Shown: in pieces, positions 26,075-34,398 of the stretch
Numbering within the stretch: the first letter of the stretch is position 1
How the letters are laid out: each line of letters starts with the position of its first letter
Source: Citrobacter portucalensis
Lineage (GTDB): Bacteria; Pseudomonadota; Gammaproteobacteria; Enterobacterales; Enterobacteriaceae
Length of the DNA stretch: 37,702 nt
NCBI RefSeq assembly: GCF_002042885.1
Contig: NZ_MVFY01000023.1
Span: 1 to 37,702 of the forward strand
Direction of reading: 5' to 3'
Notes under the pieces: model-generated
Told to the model about the DNA's origin: nothing
Seen by the model: the letters and a program-made list of their open reading frames with translations, nothing else
The model's database searches: none
Translations under genes and position numbers: made by a program

Positions 26075-26697
26075 ATTACTACTTAACCTTATATCTGTTT
26101 TTTGGTTATTCCGACGATCTATTTCCACAGACAATTTATGCAAGGGAAACTCTGATCTGCAGGTGGCGGAAGTGCATTTCCTTGCAAACAATCCATCTCA
26201 AGCCACCCTGTATTTTGAACTTCATTGGTATTCCATCCGAAATACCGCCCACAGTTGTTTACGCTGTTTCGGGGCTTATATTAAGTCGACGAAAAAATGA
26301 CACAATGCAAAAATCCGGTATTAATCAAACTCAGGGAATCGTGTTGTAACACTGTCTGTAGAGCGATCGTTTACCTAAAAAATAGCCAAAAAACACGCCA
26401 ACACCAGTGTTAATGTCTATTATTTATTATTTTTATAGAGTTTTTATCTATCAACTATTTTTTTATTTAGCCAGAAGAACAGGCAAAATGTATTTATGAA
26501 TGTTTTGTAAAAATGAAATTGGGCATCAAAAGCGAGTAATGACAATAAGATAGTGAAAGAGAGGAAGGAGATTGGAGGATTCTTTTATAAATATTAATAA
26601 AGCGATCTATGGCACAATCATTTTTTATAAATGAATTATGTTATGCTATTGCTTCCCCCACTCGAATGCGAGATATCCTGCTTTAAAGGAGACATCA
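26075..26697. promoter_or_regulatory. AT-rich divergent regulatory region of the fimbrial operon and its regulator
   Basis: A 623-bp gap without a convincing gene. Toward the pilin, TTGTGT (26300-26305) and TAATAT (26278-26283) on the minus strand are spaced 16 bp and make a candidate promoter, leaving a leader of about 200 bases. The right half (about 26380-26640) is strikingly A/T-rich with T-tracts, as in H-NS-silenced promoters. A perfect 6-bp inverted repeat GGTATT-N8-AATACC lies at 26227-26246 and AACACcaGTGTT at about 26399-26410; both are possible operator sites. I see no long inverted repeats that would make an invertible element, and no recombinase gene. Confidence 0.5.
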
Positions 26698-27486
26698 GTG
26701 ATTTCTCATATACCAATAAACAAAATTAAATCCGTAATTATTGGTGAAGGCTTAGTTTTCAGACCACATAAAAATACCCTAAAAGACCTGGCATCTGGTG
26801 AAATGGCCACATTGAATAATGTGGCAACACAATTACTGCTCTATCTGTTGCAAAATGGTAAAGAGATATCCTCGCGCGATGAAATTCTGCGGAATGTTTT
26901 CCAGCATAATGGCGCCAGAGCGACGGATGCTAATCTCAATCAGCACATTTCATTTCTGCGCAAAGCAATAACGTCTACGGGCCATCCTGCAGAACTGATC
27001 GTCACCATTCCGCGAATAGGATTTCGGATGAGCGACGCCAGTATCAATATTCAGCAACTGGAGGAATCGCAAGCGCCCACCAGAATAGTCAATGTTGCAT
27101 TGACGCCCAGGAAAAAGAAACGAAACCTGTGGCCTGTCACGATAACAACGTTAATTACCAGCATCGCCGTGCTGGCGACAGCGTGGTTAACATGGATACC
27201 CAATGAAATCGCGATGACGGACGCGGCGATCCTGCGGACTATCGACTACGAGCAATGCCGTGTGCATATATTAGGAAACGCCCTCACCGACACCATAACC
27301 GAAAAAAAAGCGCTGGATATTTTCAAGTCCGTGGGTATTAACCCCAACTGTTCGTACCCAAAAGATCTGTATCTCAATACCTGGGCGAGCAACCATAATC
27401 TGGTTGAGTGGTCGTTTGCCGCTGAATGCGGGCTAAACCTCGGCTATTACCATTGCATCAGCCAGTATCGTCATCATGAGGAATGA
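26698..27486 (+). CDS. Transmembrane ToxR/CadC/MarT-like transcription regulator
   Basis: 262 aa from the GTG at 26698, with AAAGGAG six bases upstream; an in-frame ATG 20 codons earlier has no ribosome site. The N-terminal winged-helix DNA-binding domain (about 15-112) shows the OmpR/ToxR pattern: N-x-x-A-T-Q-L-L-x-Y-L-L-Q-N, S-S-R-D-E-I-L, the recognition region D-A-N-L-N-Q-H-I-S-F-L-R-K-A and the wing I-x-T-I-P-R-I-G-F-R. A single membrane helix (about 145-167) follows a basic stretch K-K-K-R-N. The periplasmic part (about 95 residues) has four cysteines (187, 218, 244, 253) and could sense redox or another envelope signal. Divergent from the fimbrial operon, so the likely regulator of it. 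Closest known analogue: Salmonella MarT, next to fidL. Confidence 0.85.
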   Translation: MISHIPINKIKSVIIGEGLVFRPHKNTLKDLASGEMATLNNVATQLLLYLLQNGKEISSRDEILRNVFQHNGARATDANLNQHISFLRKAITSTGHPAELIVTIPRIGFRMSDASINIQQLEESQAPTRIVNVALTPRKKKRNLWPVTITTLITSIAVLATAWLTWIPNEIAMTDAAILRTIDYEQCRVHILGNALTDTITEKKALDIFKSVGINPNCSYPKDLYLNTWASNHNLVEWSFAAECGLNLGYYHCISQYRHHEE

Positions 27487-27487
27487 T

Positions 27488-28006
27488 ATGAAGCAGGAAA
27501 GCGATCACTCTCCTTTACTATGGTCAGTCGTGATTGCCATTTTTGGGCTAGCGGCTATCGCTTTTTTTATTATCGCCGGGAATGCGAAAAAACAAGAAAT
27601 CAGTTTTTCCTGCTCCTCGGAATTCACGTCGATACTCGACATCCAGAATACAAAAAAGGAACTCCACGGAATAATGCTGATAACCAGCTACAACTCCGGA
27701 CACCTTTCATTGTCAGTCCAGGGGAAACTCAAAAGTGACGACGGCGAGTTCGCTGTTAACCGAAAACTGTTCTTTCGCTATGCCCGTCCACTCGGCCATA
27801 CCGCAGGCGTTTTTATGCTCACTCCCGATGGTCGGGAAAAATCCCCCGATGATGACGCAACGGACGCTGTCGACTATCTCTTCTTCGACGCTTACGAACG
27901 TGCCGACAAGCTGTATATGCTAAAGCACCTGAATGAGGAAACGGTTCTTATTGGCGATAACTTTTCACCCCGCTTCGCCTGCGTGATGAATCACTTCGCG
28001 AGTTAA
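27488..28006 (+). CDS. FidL-like membrane protein, partner of the ToxR-like regulator
   Basis: 172 aa from the ATG at 27488, one base after the regulator stop, with GAGGAA about 5 bases upstream (the frame also opens at 27476 inside the regulator). One N-terminal membrane helix (about 10-31) and a periplasmic domain of about 140 residues with two cysteines (C42, C165) near its ends that could form a disulfide. Length, topology and position resemble FidL beside MarT in Salmonella pathogenicity island 3 and, functionally, ToxS beside ToxR. The inferred role is to modulate or stabilise the periplasmic domain of the regulator. Confidence 0.72.
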   Translation: MKQESDHSPLLWSVVIAIFGLAAIAFFIIAGNAKKQEISFSCSSEFTSILDIQNTKKELHGIMLITSYNSGHLSLSVQGKLKSDDGEFAVNRKLFFRYARPLGHTAGVFMLTPDGREKSPDDDATDAVDYLFFDAYERADKLYMLKHLNEETVLIGDNFSPRFACVMNHFAS

Positions 28007-28122
28007 TCGCCTTCTGGATATCCGTCGGGTTAAGGATGACCTGATGTGTTGCCCACCCGAAAGCTCGGGCGCGGTCGATAAAGCGTGGTAATGAGAATAT
28101 TATTTTTGCAGGCTAAAACGAC

Positions 28123-28154
28123 GAAAGCCTGAATCATTTCTGATTCAGGCTTTC
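28123..28154 (-). terminator. Terminator of tRNA-Asp (aspV copy) and right-end repeat of the island
   Basis: A perfect 14-bp inverted repeat, GAAAGCCTGAATCA and its complement, around a 4-base loop, located 7 bases beyond the CCA end of the tRNA. It can act in both directions and may also stop the FidL-like gene. Positions 28141-28153 are identical to 16978-16990 in the terminator at the other end of the island. Confidence 0.85.
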
Positions 28155-28161
28155 TGAATAG

Positions 28162-28238
28162 TGGCGGAATGGACGGGACTCGAACCCGCGACCCCCTGCG
28201 TGACAGGCAGGTATTCTAACCAACTGAACTACCACTCC
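28162..28238 (-). tRNA. aspV: tRNA-Asp (GTC anticodon), aspV position
   Basis: 77 nt including encoded CCA. All cloverleaf parts can be drawn: acceptor GGAGTGG/CCATTCC, D-arm, anticodon arm C-C-T-G-C-C-T-G-T-C-A-C-G-C-A-G-G with GTC, and T-arm with GTTCGAGTC. It lies downstream of dnaQ as aspV does in E. coli. Acceptor pair 5:69 (linear numbering) is T:A, where the second copy in this window and E. coli have C:G. Its 3' end faces the fimbrial island. Confidence 0.98.
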
Positions 28239-28267
28239 GCGTTGTGTTCCGCTTGGGAACGAAGCGA

Positions 28268-28296
28268 ATATTACGGATTGCCTCGCGCCTCGTCAA
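28268..28296 (-). promoter_or_regulatory. Promoter of tRNA-Asp (aspV)
   Basis: On the minus strand TTGACG (28291-28296) and TAATAT (28268-28273) are 17 bp apart, followed by a C/G-containing discriminator (TCGC), as is usual for stable-RNA promoters under growth-rate and ppGpp control. Transcription would start about 20-25 bases before the mature tRNA. Confidence 0.8.
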
Positions 28297-28371
28297 CGCT
28301 TTTTCTCACGTTTTTAATCGTTTGCTGCAAAAATCACCCGAATGGCCATTTTCATACGGTAAACGTACAAA

Positions 28372-29100
28372 CTATGCCCGCCAGAGGCAACTTCCGCCTT
28401 TCTTCTGCACCAGGTCAAGGCGTGACTCATGGGCCGCTAACTCTTCATCAGTGGCGAAAACAACGCGTAGTTTACTGGACTGTCGCACAATACGCTGGAT
28501 CCCCGTGTCATTCTGCTGCTGGCTGTCGCCTTCCATTGAGAACGCCATCGTGGTCTGCCCGCCGGTCATCATCAGATAAACGTCGGCCAGAATCTGGGCA
28601 TCGAGCAATGCGCCGTGCAGGGTTCGTTTACTGTTGTCTATCTCATAGCGCGAGCATAACGCATCAAGGCTGTTTCGCTTGCCAGGAAACATTTTCCTCG
28701 CCAGCGCCAGGCTATCGGTTATTTTGCAAAATTCATTCGTCTTCGGAATATCACGCTTGAGCTTCGCGAATTCGTAATCCATAAAGCCGATATCGAACGA
28801 TGCGTTATGAATGACCAGCTCCGCGCCGCGAATGTAGTCGAGAAACTCGTCGGCTACATCGGCAAACGTAGGTTTATCGAGCAGGAATTCGTCTGCGATT
28901 CCGTGTACGCCGAACGCTTCCGGGTCCACCAGCCGGTCCGGCTTCAGGTAAACGTGGAAGTTATTGCCGGTCAGGCGGCGGTTCACCACTTCAACCGCAC
29001 CGATCTCAATGATCTTGTGGCCTTCATAGTGGGCGCCAATCTGGTTCATACCGGTGGTTTCGGTATCGAGGACGATCTGTCGTGTAATTCCAGTGCTCAT
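28372..29100 (-). CDS. dnaQ: DNA polymerase III epsilon subunit (proofreading 3'-5' exonuclease)
   Basis: 242 aa from the ATG at 29100 (MSTGITRQIV), three codons after an alternative ATG. DEDDh exonuclease: D12 and E14 in L-D-T-E-T-T-G, the Exo II region V-I-H-N-A-S-F-D, and the Exo III histidine and aspartate in L-H-G-A-L-L-D-A-Q. The beta-clamp motif in the linker reads Q-T-T-M-A-F (E. coli Q-T-S-M-A-F), and the C-terminal alpha-binding region ends K-K-G-G-S-C-L-W-R-A. Divergent from rnhA with a 64-bp gap holding both promoters, as in E. coli. Confidence 0.97.
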   Translation of the reverse strand: MSTGITRQIVLDTETTGMNQIGAHYEGHKIIEIGAVEVVNRRLTGNNFHVYLKPDRLVDPEAFGVHGIADEFLLDKPTFADVADEFLDYIRGAELVIHNASFDIGFMDYEFAKLKRDIPKTNEFCKITDSLALARKMFPGKRNSLDALCSRYEIDNSKRTLHGALLDAQILADVYLMMTGGQTTMAFSMEGDSQQQNDTGIQRIVRQSSKLRVVFATDEELAAHESRLDLVQKKGGSCLWRA

Positions 29101-29164
29101 AACGGTCATTTATGTCAGACTTATCGTTTGATTTCGATTTGCTAAAACAGGAAGTCTACCAGAG

Positions 29165-29632
29165 ATGCTTAAACAGGTAGAAATTTTCACCGATGGTTCT
29201 TGCCTGGGAAATCCAGGGCCTGGTGGTTATGGGGCGATTTTACGCTATCGCGGGCGCGAAAAAACCTTTAGCGAGGGCTACAACCTCACCACTAATAATC
29301 GCATGGAGCTGATGGCGGCAATCGTTGCGCTGGAAGCCCTGAAAGAACAGTGTGAAGTGATACTCAGCACGGACAGCCAGTATGTGCGCCAGGGCATTAC
29401 GCAGTGGATCCACAACTGGAAGAAGCGCGGCTGGAAAACAGCAGATAAAAAACCGGTGAAGAACGTCGATCTGTGGAAACGTCTCGATGCCGCGCTGGGG
29501 CCGCATCAAATCAAATGGGAATGGGTTAAAGGCCATGCGGGCCATCCGGAAAACGAACGCTGCGATGAGCTTGCGCGCACCGCGGCCATGAGCCCGACTC
29601 AGGATGATATTGGGTATCAGACTGAGGCTTAA
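29165..29632 (+). CDS. rnhA: Ribonuclease HI
   Basis: 155 aa, full length. Hydrolyses the RNA of RNA-DNA hybrids (R-loops, primer remnants). The catalytic acids D10 (F-T-D-G-S), E48 (R-M-E-L), D70 (S-T-D-S-Q) and D134 (E-R-C-D-E-L) are all present, as is the basic handle [11 protein letters not shown]. Its TAA stop overlaps the TAA stop of the convergent yafS in the palindrome TTAA (29629-29632). Confidence 0.98.
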   Translation: MLKQVEIFTDGSCLGNPGPGGYGAILRYRGREKTFSEGYNLTTNNRMELMAAIVALEALKEQCEVILSTDSQYVRQGITQWIHNWKKRGWKTADKKPVKNVDLWKRLDAALGPHQIKWEWVKGHAGHPENERCDELARTAAMSPTQDDIGYQTEA

Positions 29633-30351
29633 GCGTCCGGTTTACGGTATTGCCGGGTCGCGCCAACGGCATGACGGATAGGCGTTTTGCTTTTATTTTG
29701 TTTCATCGGGTTGAGCGTAAGCGGAATGGTTCGCTTGCGCGCAACCACCAGCTGTAAACAGCCCAGCGCGGGGATATGGGCGCTTAACATTTTCCCGCCC
29801 TTCTTGTTCCAGGGCAGAACATGAAAACGACTATAGTGCAGCACTTCAAAATTCAGTAATGATAGCCAGTCCAGTTGACGCATGAGGGTAAACATCCGAC
29901 TGTTATAGGGCGATGTCTTGCGCAATACGGGCACCAGTTTACGCAATCCCATCAAGCTTACCGGGTTAAAGCCGCTCAGAATCAACCAGCCGTCATCAAT
30001 CAACACGCGATCGGCTTCACGCAGTAGGCGATGCGGATCAGAGCACCACGGTAACGTATGGGCCAATAAACAGACATCCACGGACTTATCGGCAAAGGGA
30101 AGATGCAAAGGATCGGCCGTCACCTGCATGGGAGATCCCTGCAAAGAAACATTTACCTGATGAGAAACCGCGCACGCTTCAGAATCGATTTCTGCGCTTA
30201 AATTACCAACCTTAAGCAGATGAAAACCGTACATTTTTGCAAACCACGGGTTAAGCTGATACTCCAGCGCCTCACGATAGTGTTCGCCCCAGGGCAAATC
30301 ATCCCAGCTAACGGGCGCTACGACAGTTTGAGGGATCCTTGCCGGTTTCAT
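29629..30351 (-). CDS. yafS: SAM-dependent methyltransferase-like protein YafS
   Basis: 240 aa from the ATG at 30351 (AAGG five bases upstream). Class I methyltransferase fold of the Methyltransf_11 type: the segment [23 protein letters not shown] matches motifs II-III, followed by [15 protein letters not shown]. The usual motif I glycine loop is poorly preserved, so SAM binding is not assured. Substrate unknown. The C-terminus is basic. Divergent from gloB with a gap of only 33 bp. Confidence 0.9.
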   Translation of the reverse strand: MKPARIPQTVVAPVSWDDLPWGEHYREALEYQLNPWFAKMYGFHLLKVGNLSAEIDSEACAVSHQVNVSLQGSPMQVTADPLHLPFADKSVDVCLLAHTLPWCSDPHRLLREADRVLIDDGWLILSGFNPVSLMGLRKLVPVLRKTSPYNSRMFTLMRQLDWLSLLNFEVLHYSRFHVLPWNKKGGKMLSAHIPALGCLQLVVARKRTIPLTLNPMKQNKSKTPIRHAVGATRQYRKPDA

Positions 30352-30384
30352 CACAACCTTCCGTTACGCATTGAGAGGTAATAT

Positions 30385-31140
30385 ATGAATCTTAACAGTA
30401 TTCCTGCATTTCAGGACAATTACATCTGGGTCCTGTCAAATAATGACCAGCATTGTCTGATTGTGGACCCGGGTGAAGCGGCTCCTGTTTTGAAAGCCAT
30501 TGCAGAGCATAACTGGGTGCCGGAAGCCATTCTGCTAACCCACCATCATCAGGATCACGTGGGTGGAGTGAAAGAACTCCTGCAACATTTCCCACAAATA
30601 GTGGTATACGGACCGGCTGAAACGCAAGATAAGGGAACGACACACGTAGTCGAAGATGGCGATATTGCACTCGTTTTGGGGCATGAATTTAGGGTAATTG
30701 CTACTCCGGGTCACACTTTAGGACATATCTGTTACTTTAGCCATCCTTACTTATTTTGTGGTGACACGCTCTTTTCTGGCGGTTGCGGTCGACTTTTCGA
30801 AGGTACAGCAACCCAAATGTATCAATCACTTAAAAAAATAAACGAACTTCCTGACGATACATTAATTTGTTGCGCACATGAGTACACATTAGCAAACATG
30901 AAGTTTGCCTTAAGCATTCTCCCGCACGATTCGTTCATAAATGAATATTATCGTAAAGTTAATGAGTTACGCGTAAAAAAACAAATGACACTACCCGTAA
31001 CTCTGAAAAATGAGCGGCGAAATAATCTTTTTTTGAGAACGGAAAATATTGATTTAATTAATGAAATCAACAAAGAAACAATATTGCAACAACCTGAAGA
31101 GCGTTTTGCCTGGTTAAGGTCAAAGAAAGATACGTTCTGA
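30385..31140 (+). CDS. gloB: Hydroxyacylglutathione hydrolase (glyoxalase II)
   Basis: 251 aa metallo-beta-lactamase-fold hydrolase that splits S-D-lactoylglutathione to D-lactate and glutathione, the second step of methylglyoxal detoxification. The di-zinc motif T-H-H-H-Q-D-H keeps all ligands (H-x-H-x-D-H); E. coli has H where Q stands, but that position is not a ligand. H in T-P-G-H-T-L-G-H and D in F-C-G-D-T-L-F are present, and the C-terminal glutathione-binding domain is complete. The last 300 bases have about 35% G+C by my count against about 52% in a sampled row of the first half. GAGAGG lies six bases before the ATG. Confidence 0.96.
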   Translation: MNLNSIPAFQDNYIWVLSNNDQHCLIVDPGEAAPVLKAIAEHNWVPEAILLTHHHQDHVGGVKELLQHFPQIVVYGPAETQDKGTTHVVEDGDIALVLGHEFRVIATPGHTLGHICYFSHPYLFCGDTLFSGGCGRLFEGTATQMYQSLKKINELPDDTLICCAHEYTLANMKFALSILPHDSFINEYYRKVNELRVKKQMTLPVTLKNERRNNLFLRTENIDLINEINKETILQQPEERFAWLRSKKDTF

Positions 31141-31211
31141 CAATTCCGGGTTGCCTTTTGAAAACTTCGCCGTTATGATCGGTCGTCTTTTAAGCAACTA
31201 TTGACACACAC

Positions 31212-32570
31212 ATGAAGGCAAAAGCGATATTACTCGCCTCTGTCCTGCTTGTTGGGTGCCAGAATACTGGTAACGTCCAACAACACGCACAGAGCCTTTC
31301 TGCAGCTGGTCAAGGGGAAGCAGGAAAGTTTACAAGTCAGGCGCGATGGATGGACGACGGAACATCTATCGCTGCTGATCAAGATTTGTGGGCTTTCATT
31401 GGTGACGAGCTAAAGATGGGAATTCCGGAAAACAGCCGGATTCGCGAACAGAAACAGAAGTATTTACGCAATAAGAGCTATCTCCACGATGTAACTTTAC
31501 GGGCAGAGCCGTATATGTACTGGATAGCCGGGCAGGTTAAGAAACGTAACATGCCTATGGAACTGGTACTACTACCCATAGTGGAGAGCGCTTTTGATCC
31601 TCACGCAACGTCTGGCGCCAATGCCGCAGGTATTTGGCAGATCATTCCGAGCACGGGGCGCAATTATGGTTTAAAACAGACCCGCAGTTATGATGCACGT
31701 CGCGACGTTGTGGCTTCCACCACCGCCGCGCTGGACATGATGCAGCGTCTGAACAAGATGTTTGATGGCGACTGGCTGCTGACCGTTGCTGCTTATAATA
31801 GCGGTGAAGGTCGTGTCATGAAGGCAATCAAAACGAACAAAGCTCGTGGTAAACCCACTGACTTCTGGTCGTTGCCATTGCCTCAGGAAACGAAGCTATA
31901 CGTGCCTAAAATGCTGGCATTGAGCGATATACTCAAAAACAGCAAACGCTATGGCGTACGTCTGCCAACAACAGACGAAAGCCGCGCGTTGGCACGTGTT
32001 CGCCTGAGTAGCCCGGTTGAGATGGCTCAGGTTGCTGATATGGCGGGTATTTCCGTCAGCAAGCTGAAGACCTTCAATGCAGGCGTGAAAGGCTCCACAT
32101 TGGGTGCCAGCGGCCCGCAATATGTGATGGTGCCAAAGAAGCATGCAGAGAAGCTGCGTGAGTCTCTGGCTTCAGGCGAAATTGCAGCCGTGCAGTCAAC
32201 GTTGGTCGCGGATAACACGCCGCTGAACAGTCGTAGCTACAAAGTTCGCTCTGGCGATACGCTTTCTGGCGTCGCGTCACGCCTTGGCGTGAGCACCAAT
32301 GACCTTAAGCAGTGGAATAACCTGCGCGGGTCATCCCTGAAAGTGGGTCAAAACCTGACGGTGGGTGCGGGTACCAGCGCACAGCGTCTGGCGAACAACA
32401 GCGATAGCATCACCTATCGTGTGCGTAAAGGCGACTCGCTGTCGAGCATTGCCAAACGTCACGGGGTTAACATCAAAGATGTCATGCGCTGGAACAGCGA
32501 TACGGACAATCTACAGCCAGGCGATCAGCTCACGTTGTTTGTGAAAAACAACGGAATGCCGGACTCCTGA
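31212..32570 (+). CDS. mltD: Membrane-bound lytic murein transglycosylase D
   Basis: 452 aa lipoprotein. The signal peptide ends in the lipobox L-L-V-G-C (C16). The SLT domain (about 105-215) has the catalytic glutamate in V-E-S-A-F-D-P-H-A-T-S and the signatures A-G-I-W-Q-I-I-P-S-T-G and V-A-A-Y-N-S-G-E-G. Two LysM repeats at about 343-385 and 400-444 (Y-K-V-R-S-G-D-T-L-S and Y-R-V-R-K-G-D-S-L-S-S-I-A) bind peptidoglycan. It cleaves the MurNAc-GlcNAc bond to 1,6-anhydro products at the outer membrane. Single gene with its own terminator. Confidence 0.97.
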   Translation: MKAKAILLASVLLVGCQNTGNVQQHAQSLSAAGQGEAGKFTSQARWMDDGTSIAADQDLWAFIGDELKMGIPENSRIREQKQKYLRNKSYLHDVTLRAEPYMYWIAGQVKKRNMPMELVLLPIVESAFDPHATSGANAAGIWQIIPSTGRNYGLKQTRSYDARRDVVASTTAALDMMQRLNKMFDGDWLLTVAAYNSGEGRVMKAIKTNKARGKPTDFWSLPLPQETKLYVPKMLALSDILKNSKRYGVRLPTTDESRALARVRLSSPVEMAQVADMAGISVSKLKTFNAGVKGSTLGASGPQYVMVPKKHAEKLRESLASGEIAAVQSTLVADNTPLNSRSYKVRSGDTLSGVASRLGVSTNDLKQWNNLRGSSLKVGQNLTVGAGTSAQRLANNSDSITYRVRKGDSLSSIAKRHGVNIKDVMRWNSDTDNLQPGDQLTLFVKNNGMPDS

Positions 32571-32586
32571 TAGCATTGTAGAAATG

Positions 32587-32617
32587 AAGGCACTGGATTC
32601 CCCCCAGTGCCTTTTTT
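32587..32617. terminator. Terminator between mltD and yafE
   Basis: AAGGCACTGG (32587-32596) pairs perfectly with CCAGTGCCTT (32604-32613) around a 7-base loop and runs into TTTTTT. It is 16 bases after the mltD stop. The convergent yafE ends 3 bases beyond, so its transcript may use the same hairpin, though the T-run on that side is poor. Confidence 0.9.
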
Positions 32618-32619
32618 AT

Positions 32620-33390
32620 TTATCCCGCTTTATGTGCCTCAACCATTATCGTGTCGCTGGTAAACGAGCCATCTTCCTGTAACGCAAAGTAGGCTTTCAC
32701 ATCTGCAGAAGCACTTTGTTGGTATGCACGAATCGCGTCGCTCAACGCCGCGGGCGTGCGCATCCTCGCGACCCACGAACTGAACTCCAGTGGCAGGCGA
32801 TCGGTTAACAAAGTATCGGCAATCAAATTGGCATCGTTGATTAACGACAGCCACTCTCCACTAGAATAGTTACGAACGTGCGAGGTATCACGTAACGCCT
32901 CCACGGTTTGCAACCAGATATCACGTACTGGGTGGCCTGGTGACATCACATCCATCACAATCAATACACCACCGGGCTTCAGAACGCGGTTCACTTCCCG
33001 CAGCGCGCGTCCGACATCATGCCAGTGATGCGCAGAATAGCGGCTAATCACCACGTCAAATTCGCTATCTTCAAATGGCAGACTTTCGGCATAACCCTGG
33101 CGTGTGGCGACATTCTCCAGGCCTCTGTCATTTGCCGCCTCAGCGACCACCTCAAGCATCTGCGACGATAAATCATAAGCCACAACCTGCTTTACGTGTT
33201 GCGCGGCTACAAAGCTGGCATGCCCCGCTCCACATCCCATATCCAACACACGGGCCTGCGGAAATGCCGACAACCTTTCCCCCAGACGCAGCAAGTCACG
33301 GCCAGAGGCGTGCACCGCACTGGTTAAATAGGCATTAGCCTGAGAGCCAAACTGTTTTTCGACGTTGTCATGGTGAGAGCGTGTTGTCAT
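32620..33390 (-). CDS. yafE: SAM-dependent methyltransferase YafE
   Basis: 256 aa from the ATG at 33390 (MTTRSHHDNVEKQF), with AAGGA about 8 bases upstream. Methyltransf_11-type fold: motif I V-L-D-M-G-C-G-A-G-H-A-S (about 48-59), the acidic residue in V-V-A-Y-D-L-S-S-Q-M-L, then the S-L-P-F-E-D-S-E-F-D-V-V-I-S-R-Y-S-A-H-H-W strand and L-K-P-G-G-V-L. Related to the UbiE/BioC type; substrate unknown. The E. coli K-12 annotation, as I recall it, lacks the first part, whereas this copy is full length. Probably co-transcribed with yafD upstream (76-base gap). Confidence 0.9.
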   Translation of the reverse strand: MTTRSHHDNVEKQFGSQANAYLTSAVHASGRDLLRLGERLSAFPQARVLDMGCGAGHASFVAAQHVKQVVAYDLSSQMLEVVAEAANDRGLENVATRQGYAESLPFEDSEFDVVISRYSAHHWHDVGRALREVNRVLKPGGVLIVMDVMSPGHPVRDIWLQTVEALRDTSHVRNYSSGEWLSLINDANLIADTLLTDRLPLEFSSWVARMRTPAALSDAIRAYQQSASADVKAYFALQEDGSFTSDTIMVEAHKAG

Positions 33391-33466
33391 TGTGTTGTCC
33401 TTCGGTTGTTGTGAAATAGGAAGGGCAACCATCACAGGCCTGCCCTACGGCAGACCTGACACACCG

Positions 33467-34276
<810 letters not shown>

Positions 34277-34398
34277 TCAAACCTCTGTAACGTCAACCAG
34301 TCCGCAGCCGGACTGGTTCTTCTGTTATAGGGATTTTAGCACTCACTTTCAACGAACAATTGCAGTTTGTTTTGTAAGTGGGCGCTTACATCAATGAT

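Noticed and set aside
26075-26191. N-terminal extension of the major pilin (39 codons) or a leader peptide
   Set aside because: The extension starts at TTG and puts the signal peptide inside the protein; a 13-codon ATG frame in the leader has its Shine-Dalgarno-like AAGG only two bases away.
26550-26580. Purine-rich run GAAAGAGAGGAAGGAGATTGGAGG as ribosome-binding site of a small gene
   Set aside because: No start codon follows at useful spacing and no frame of convincing length opens.
26075-26697. Invertible promoter (fim switch) upstream of the pilin
   Set aside because: Only short inverted repeats of 5-6 bp were found, and no tyrosine recombinase gene lies in the window.
28050-28070. CCCGA-AAGC-TCGGG hairpin as terminator of the FidL-like gene
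   Set aside because: The stem is only 5 bp and no T-run follows; the stronger hairpin at 28123-28154 is the better candidate.
30541-30575. Damaged zinc site in GloB (THHHQDH)
   Set aside because: The changed position is the non-ligand x of THxHxDH, so all metal ligands remain.
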